Positions 6,901 through 9,364 of a stretch of 9,364 nt of DNA are shown here, in pieces (position 1 is the first letter of the stretch; every line of letters begins with the position of its first letter). Source of the DNA: a bacterium (GTDB lineage: Bacteria; UBP15; UBA6099; DSWB01); assembly GCA_020061125.1 (NCBI GenBank), contig JAGUYV010000390.1, positions 1 through 9,364 on the forward strand, in the 5' to 3' direction. Under the pieces are notes generated by a model, which did not search any database, was not told the origin of the DNA, and was given only the letters and a program-made list of their open reading frames with translations. The position numbers were made by a program, and so were the translations under genes.

Positions 6901-8580
6901 TCATGTTAGCTCTTTGTTGTTTGGAAAGGTTTCATTGATCTGTTCGAACAACGACAGGTTCTGGGCTTCGGGTTCCACGGGCTGCGGTTCCGGCTCGACG
7001 GCGCGCTCCTCGGCCTCCTGGGGCGGAGTCTCGTCGTCGCCCCCGCGGTCAATGCGGAACAGGATGCGCAGATCGCGGCCGAATTTCTCGCTCGCCGCCT
7101 GCCGCAGCAGATCCGCGTAATCCTTTTCCTGCGCGCTTTCCTTTTTGAATCGGTTCTCTGGCGCGTAGGAGAGCACAATGGTGTTTTCGTCGGGCATGTG
7201 CGCGGCGGCGTCCGCAAACACCAGGTACCGGGGCAGGTTTTTCTTTCTGATGCTTTGCAGGATGGATTTCCATGCGGCGTCGAACCCGCCGTCCGGAGCG
7301 GGATCCAGTTCTTCGGGCGGATCTTCGGGATCCGGTTCTTGCTGCGGAACGGCATCAGCCTGTGGCGATTCCTGGGCCGCGGGCGCCGGTTGATTGGCGG
7401 GTACGGGTTCCGGCGCGGCCGGAACGGGTCTGGGCTTTGCCGGGGCCTTGCTCTTTGCGGGAGCGGGCCGGGCGGCGTCCGCTTGGTCCGCGCCCGAGGC
7501 CAGGTCAATCATTTTAATGATGAGAATTTCGAGGATGATGCGCGGATACACTTCCCAGCGGATGCGGTCCTCGACGCGCGCCACTTCGTCCATGAGCGCC
7601 ACGAGCGTGGGACGGGGCAGGGCGCGCGCGCGGGCGCGCAGGGCGTCTCGTTCGGCGTCCGTGTAAGTGTCGCGGGGCGGGTTCAGGCCCTGTCGCAGAA
7701 GATAGATGTCGCGCAGCAGTTCCATGACAAGGCGCAGGAACAGGCTGAAGCTTTTGCCCGCGTCGAAGAATTTCTGGAACAGCTCGAAGGCCTGTTGCGC
7801 ATCCGCGCTGAACACGGCCTCCATGAATGTGATGATTTCGCTTTTCTCGACCAGGCCGAACATGAGCGTGGCGTCGGCTGCGGTGATGGCGCCGTCGGAG
7901 AAGGACACCAGTTGATCCAGAATGCTGATGGAGTCGCGCATGGAACCGTCCGCGGACTTCACGATGAGGTCCGCGGCGCCGTCGTCTATGGTGTAGCCTT
8001 CGCGGGAGCACAGGCTGCGGATGTGGCCCGCGATCTCCGCATCGGTGAGGCGGCGGAAGTCGAAGCGCTGGCACCGGGATAGAATCGTGGGCGGCAGCTT
8101 CTGCGGCTCGGTGGTGGCCATGATGAACAGCACATGCTCGGGCGGCTCCTCGAGGGTTTTGAGCAGCGCGTTGAAAGCCTCGCGGGTGAGCATGTGGACT
8201 TCGTCAATGATGTAGACCTTGCGGCGGGCCTGCGAGGGCGGCACGCGCACTTTTTCCTTGAGGTCGCGCACATCGTCAATGCCGCGGTTGGAGGCGGCGT
8301 CAATCTCGATCACATCGAACAGCTTGTCTTTGGTGATGGCCGTGCATACGGGGCATGTGTTGCAGGGCGTGGGTGTGGGTCCGGATTCGCAGTTGATGCA
8401 CTTGGCCATGATGCGCGCGGCGCTGGTTTTGCCTGTGCCTCGCGGGCCGCTGAACAGGTAGGCGTGCGCGATGCGGCCGCGCTCGATGGCGTTGCGCAGG
8501 GTGGTGGTCACATGCTCCTGGCCCACGATTTCATCGAAGTTCTGGGACCGGTATTTGCGGTAAAGTGACAAATAAGGCAT
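6901..8580 (-). CDS. dnaX: DNA polymerase III subunit tau (DnaX)
   Basis: The 559-residue protein starts with the DnaX signature 'MPYLSLYRKYRSQNFDEIVG'. Motifs in order: Walker A GPRGTGKT (45-52); a zinc site C61/C64 with C73, C76 and C79 (family positions C64-C79); Walker B 'IIDEVHML' (124-131); SRC arginine-finger motif (168-170); and sensor 2 'GSMRD' (212-216). The collar domain runs to about 360, followed by a Pro/Ala/Glu linker (about 370-430) and a C-terminal domain (about 432-512) with a conserved-looking 'LSLFEQINETFPN' end. DnaX is the ATPase of the sliding-clamp loader and links polymerase cores to the helicase. No E. coli-like A AAA AAG frameshift site was found before the C-terminal domain, so a separate gamma form is not predicted. 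The start lies 89 nt after the SRP RNA; the nearest AAAGG is 13 nt upstream of the ATG, a poor site. Confidence 0.98.
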   Translation of the reverse strand: MPYLSLYRKYRSQNFDEIVGQEHVTTTLRNAIERGRIAHAYLFSGPRGTGKTSAARIMAKCINCESGPTPTPCNTCPVCTAITKDKLFDVIEIDAASNRGIDDVRDLKEKVRVPPSQARRKVYIIDEVHMLTREAFNALLKTLEEPPEHVLFIMATTEPQKLPPTILSRCQRFDFRRLTDAEIAGHIRSLCSREGYTIDDGAADLIVKSADGSMRDSISILDQLVSFSDGAITAADATLMFGLVEKSEIITFMEAVFSADAQQAFELFQKFFDAGKSFSLFLRLVMELLRDIYLLRQGLNPPRDTYTDAERDALRARARALPRPTLVALMDEVARVEDRIRWEVYPRIILEILIIKMIDLASGADQADAARPAPAKSKAPAKPRPVPAAPEPVPANQPAPAAQESPQADAVPQQEPDPEDPPEELDPAPDGGFDAAWKSILQSIRKKNLPRYLVFADAAAHMPDENTIVLSYAPENRFKKESAQEKDYADLLRQAASEKFGRDLRILFRIDRGGDDETPPQEAEERAVEPEPQPVEPEAQNLSLFEQINETFPNNKELT

Positions 8581-8654
8581 ATGCGGATCAGAACCTTTGA
8601 TCGGGTTTTGTGTTATGGCCTGCCGTGCGGAGGCGCGTCATTGGGAGATGGCTG

Positions 8655-8669
8655 ATAAAAATATAAAAA
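8655..8669 (-). terminator. Possible U-rich 3' end of the SRP RNA
   Basis: Directly after the terminal helix the minus strand reads TTTTTATATTTTTAT. The long SRP terminal stem plus this U-rich tract could act as an intrinsic terminator or as the processed 3' edge. No compact local hairpin is visible, so read-through into dnaX is likely. Confidence 0.45.
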
Positions 8670-8940
8670 GACCGTGCACCGGCCTCCGATACGGAACTTC
8701 CCCGCGTTACCCTGGCAGTTAGCTCGGGCCAGGCGGATCTGCGGCACAGAGCCTGACACTGCTTACCGCTGCTACCTTCCGGTCCTGACGGGGTTCACAA
8801 CCGGCCCTTGCGCAGGGCCCGGCCGTCAACACCACTTACCAGGGGCAGACCGAACAAGCACGCACCTCGGGCCGGAGTTCAACCCCGCTGTAGCGGATTG
8901 CGGGTTACAGGGCGCCGCTACCTCCCCGTCTAGCACGGTC
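8670..8940 (-). ncRNA. ffs: Signal recognition particle RNA, long bacterial form with Alu domain
   Basis: Reading the minus strand, domain IV shows the hallmark GTCAGGACC-GGAA-GGTAGCAGC (8768-8789), with the GGAA tetraloop at 8777-8780 and the AGCAGC side of the symmetric loop that binds Ffh. The Alu-domain UGUAACC turn lies at 8903-8909, next to the GGGGAGGTAGCGG segment. The ends pair: GACCGTGC at the 5' end (8933-8940) is the perfect complement of GCACGGTC at the 3' end (8670-8677). This gives a 271-nt RNA, the same size as B. subtilis scRNA. It works with Ffh in co-translational membrane targeting. The exact ends are inferred from the terminal helix. The location just before dnaX is a known conserved arrangement. 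Confidence 0.97.
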
Positions 8941-8970
8941 TCTTTAACCTTTTTCAAGCTGCTCTCTGCA

Positions 8971-8983
8971 TCGGCTTCGCCGA
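8971..8983 (-). other. Perfect hairpin at the predicted 5' end of the SRP RNA precursor
   Basis: TCGGC/GCCGA with a 3-nt loop forms a 5-bp stem. It starts at the position where transcription from the TATAAT at 8990-8995 would begin (about 8983). It lies about 30 nt before the mature SRP RNA 5' end, so it belongs to a leader that must be removed or tolerated. Confidence 0.4.
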
Positions 8984-8989
8984 CATACG

Positions 8990-9018
8990 ATTATATTATA
9001 ACCGCAATGCCTTTTCAA
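8990..9018 (-). promoter_or_regulatory. Near-consensus sigma70 promoter for SRP RNA and dnaX operon
   Basis: On the minus strand TTGAAA (9013-9018) and TATAAT (8990-8995) are separated by exactly 17 bp. A second overlapping TATAAT sits at 8995-9000 but has no matching -35. The predicted start is near 8983, about 43 nt before the mature SRP RNA. A strong constitutive promoter fits a stable abundant RNA, and read-through would feed dnaX and the genes after it. Confidence 0.8.
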
Positions 9019-9031
9019 TGGGAGCGCGCCC

Positions 9032-9061
9032 TTTACAACCGCGTGCGCGCGCCGCTACAAT
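9032..9061 (+). promoter_or_regulatory. Divergent sigma70-like promoter for the small membrane protein gene
   Basis: TTTACA (9032-9037) and TACAAT (9056-9061) are 18 bp apart, each matching consensus at five of six positions. The predicted start, about 9068, leaves a leader of about 30 nt before the TTG at 9099. The -35 lies 14 bp from the -35 of the SRP RNA promoter, so the two polymerases would compete or share upstream DNA. Confidence 0.5.
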
Positions 9062-9098
9062 GAGAAACAACCGGACTGGGGGCTGATGCCACATCACC

Positions 9099-9364
9099 TT
9101 GTCGCGAATCGGCACATATTTACTTGCGTTCGCCGTGCTGGCGTACCTTATCTGGTGGGGGCTGCACATCGTGGGCTGCCTCACGCGCCGCGACTTCCGC
9201 ATGACGGATAAAATTTTCTGGTTTGCGGTTCTGGCGATCCCCATCATCGGGCTTGTGCTGTACCGGGGCCTGGCGCCGGAGTTTTACAAGGCGCAGCCGC
9301 GCCGCATCGCTCCGGGCCGTGTGGTGTCGGGCCGCCCGGAGAACCCCGGCGCCGCGGCGGCGCA
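9099..9364 (+). CDS. Small membrane protein with two transmembrane helices, PLDc_N-like (3' end outside window)
   Basis: The frame is open from the stop at 9084 to the window end; the first usable start is TTG at 9099, giving at least 88 residues. The first helix covers about residues 5-27 ('TYLLAFAVLAYLIWWGLHIV'). After 'TRRDFRMTD' comes a second helix, 'KIFWFAVLAIPIIGLVLY', then an Ala/Pro/Arg-rich stretch running off the edge. The 'K..W......P..G..LY' pattern of helix 2 resembles the two-helix N-terminal membrane domain (PLDc_N) of cardiolipin synthase-like and small anchoring proteins, but no catalytic HKD motif is present in this part. The start is uncertain: a GGGGG lies 16 nt upstream, too far for a good ribosome site. 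It is transcribed away from the SRP RNA gene. Membrane nature is clear, family is tentative. Confidence 0.6.
   Translation, partial: MSRIGTYLLAFAVLAYLIWWGLHIVGCLTRRDFRMTDKIFWFAVLAIPIIGLVLYRGLAPEFYKAQPRRIAPGRVVSGRPENPGAAAA

Noticed and set aside
7220-7260. A-rich stretch AGAAAGAAAAACC in dnaX as a possible programmed frameshift site
   Set aside because: It lies after the linker, inside the C-terminal domain. It has only five consecutive A, does not form an X XXY YYZ heptamer in frame, and the shifted frames do not stop nearby.
7198-8082. Plus-strand open frame of 294 codons
   Set aside because: It is antisense to dnaX, which is fully supported by motifs along its whole length.
8674-9063. Plus-strand open frame of 129 codons
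   Set aside because: It covers the SRP RNA on the opposite strand; the sequence is explained by the RNA's conserved structure and the promoter.
1-9364. CRISPR array, insertion sequence, tRNA, attachment site
   Set aside because: No regularly spaced direct repeats, transposase motifs, flanking inverted repeats or tRNA-like folds were recognised by eye on either strand.

Overview
The window looks like a piece of a high-GC (about 60 % by eye) chromosome from a diderm bacterium. Two features point to this. The large protein at the left edge ends in an outer-membrane beta-barrel with a C-terminal phenylalanine, so an outer membrane is present. The signal-recognition-particle RNA is the long form (about 271 nt, with an Alu domain), as in Firmicutes, Thermotogae and various deep-branching or delta-proteobacterial lineages, and not the short 4.5S form of alpha-, beta- and gammaproteobacteria. 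I cannot name a genus. A deltaproteobacterium in the broad sense or an uncultured diderm phylum would both fit, and this is inference.

Left part, plus strand (1-3607): the window opens inside a very large outer-membrane protein gene. It has a Pro/Ala/Thr-rich linker, a beta-rich region with four related beta-sandwich modules, then a long barrel region. After 83 bp comes xseB, the small subunit of exodeoxyribonuclease VII, which probably starts at a TTG codon behind a strong Shine-Dalgarno. xseA is not in the window.

Centre and right, minus strand (8940 down to 3637): one long co-directional run, read right to left, is SRP RNA (ffs), dnaX, ybaB/ebfC, recR, a NYN/LabA-type nuclease gene, a YkgJ-like cysteine-cluster protein with a polylysine tail, and a CgeB-type glycosyltransferase. 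The protein genes are separated by only 18-24 bp, and the NYN and YkgJ genes overlap by 4 bp (ATGA). They very probably form one operon. The ffs-dnaX-ybaB-recR core is a classic conserved order, also seen in Bacillus subtilis. It joins clamp loading, a nucleoid-associated protein and RecFOR-type recombinational repair. The three genes after recR are the accessory part and the least understood. The run ends convergently against xseB with a 29-bp gap and no clear terminator.

Right edge: a near-consensus sigma70 promoter (TTGAAA-17-TATAAT) drives the SRP RNA leftwards. Back to back with it, a second promoter-like pair (TTTACA-18-TACAAT) faces right towards a truncated gene for a small two-helix membrane protein that resembles the N-terminal membrane domain seen on phospholipase-D-type proteins. 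No mobile elements, tRNAs, rRNAs or CRISPR arrays were seen. Most of the window is conserved housekeeping. The parts worth a second look are the modular outer-membrane protein, the NYN-YkgJ-CgeB extension of the dnaX operon, and the leader of the SRP RNA.
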